Shown here: positions 63,722 to 64,000 of the stretch, in pieces | Layout: every line of letters begins with the position of its first letter | How positions within the stretch are numbered: the stretch's first letter is position 1 | NCBI RefSeq assembly: GCF_015624485.1 | Contig: NZ_CP061378.1 | Coordinates: forward strand, 5,518,001 to 5,582,000 | Direction of reading: 5' to 3' | Length of the DNA: 64,000 nucleotides | From: Bradyrhizobium genosp. L | GTDB taxonomy: Bacteria; Pseudomonadota; Alphaproteobacteria; Rhizobiales; Xanthobacteraceae | Translations under genes and position numbers: made by a program | The notes under the pieces: model-generated | Told to the model about the DNA's origin: nothing | Database searches by the model: none | Seen by the model: the letters and a program-made list of their open reading frames with translations, nothing else

Positions 63722-64000
63722 CGTGCATCTCCTCACCGTTGAGTTGAGACACTCCTGGACACTCCCCGTACTTTCGGCCGAACGGTGCGCAGGTGACGCC
63801 GTCAGGCCATTCCCAATATGCCACGATTCAAGCATAGATGATGCAGAATTGTGGACATGCCGGCCGCTTTGCGGATTTTGTCCACCGAGCTTAGGCATGA
63901 TCGGGGCGCGTGGAAAGCGGTTTTCCCTCGCGGCAAGTCTGCGCAAGGATCATGCTGCCATCCGAAGAAAGTGCGAAGGCGATGTTCGAAGCCCATTTCC
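63722..64000. other. Right-edge intergenic DNA with a dispersed repeat
   Basis: No gene seen in the last 280 bases. It includes the promoter of the leftward small gene and copy 3 of the GAGCATGATC repeat family (63895-63955). The following gene, if any, lies beyond the window. Confidence 0.5.
63895..63955. repeat. Dispersed palindromic repeat (GAGCATGATC family), copy 3
   Basis: GCATGATC (63895-63902) and GATCATGC (63948-63955) enclosing GTGGAAAGCGGTTTTCC, shared with the copy at 55863 (GTGTGAAGCGGTTTTCC). The right part is longer and diverged. Confidence 0.7.

Overview
The window reads as a chromosomal segment of a high-GC alphaproteobacterium, most likely Bradyrhizobium or a close relative. 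This is inferred from the circularly permuted tmRNA with tag ANDNFAPVAQAA, an alpha-type SspB, many Bug/TctC, Liv and TRAP uptake systems, an NdvC-like glucan protein, and families of dispersed palindromic repeats of the kind seen in Bradyrhizobium intergenic DNA. There is no phage, integrase, IS element or CRISPR array, and I saw no tRNA or rRNA.

Layout. 1-4.5 kb: a tripartite tricarboxylate transporter (tctB-tctA-tctC, minus strand) and a split short-chain chromate-transporter pair. 4.6-8.3 kb: permuted ssrA, its adaptor sspB, fumC, a DUF4169/ribbon-helix-helix pair and a VOC protein. 8.3-15.5 kb: a large AsmA protein, a cytochrome P450 divergent from a TetR regulator with a perfect 36-bp inverted repeat between them, and an MFS carrier. 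15.5-25.2 kb: a Liv-type ABC importer, then a TRAP importer plus 2-hydroxyacid dehydrogenase divergent from a GntR/FadR regulator. The TRAP control region holds three 21-bp phased repeats.

25.3-36.5 kb: a Cache-type class III nucleotide cyclase, then CcdA, DoxX and a periplasmic DUF255 thioredoxin-like protein, followed by a bufferin-type RiPP metallophore cluster: two six-cysteine precursor peptides, the MNIO maturase and its DUF2063 partner. A gluzincin-type protease and a SulP transporter follow. Both precursor genes carry similar ECF-sigma-like promoter elements.

36.5-49.2 kb: a Tat-exported purple acid phosphatase-like protein, a GH17/NdvC-like membrane protein, a GlcD-type oxidase, a thioesterase, a UvrD/PcrA helicase, envelope proteins, an orphan HicB and an ABC-2 exporter pair. 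The helicase carries an in-frame palindromic repeat between its ATPase motifs II and III; a related copy of the repeat is intergenic at 49.15 kb.

49.2-64 kb: a split methyltransferase/membrane pair resembling spermidine synthase, an M28-type hydrolase, an L,D-transpeptidase, an alpha/beta hydrolase, a TetR-controlled membrane protein with two CTAG-centred operators, a fused MFS/spermidine-synthase protein, two conserved unknowns, a PYROXD2-like oxidoreductase, a 57-residue Cys/His-rich protein, an orphan Flp pilin with its own terminator, prmA, a cysteine-cluster protein and a small unknown.
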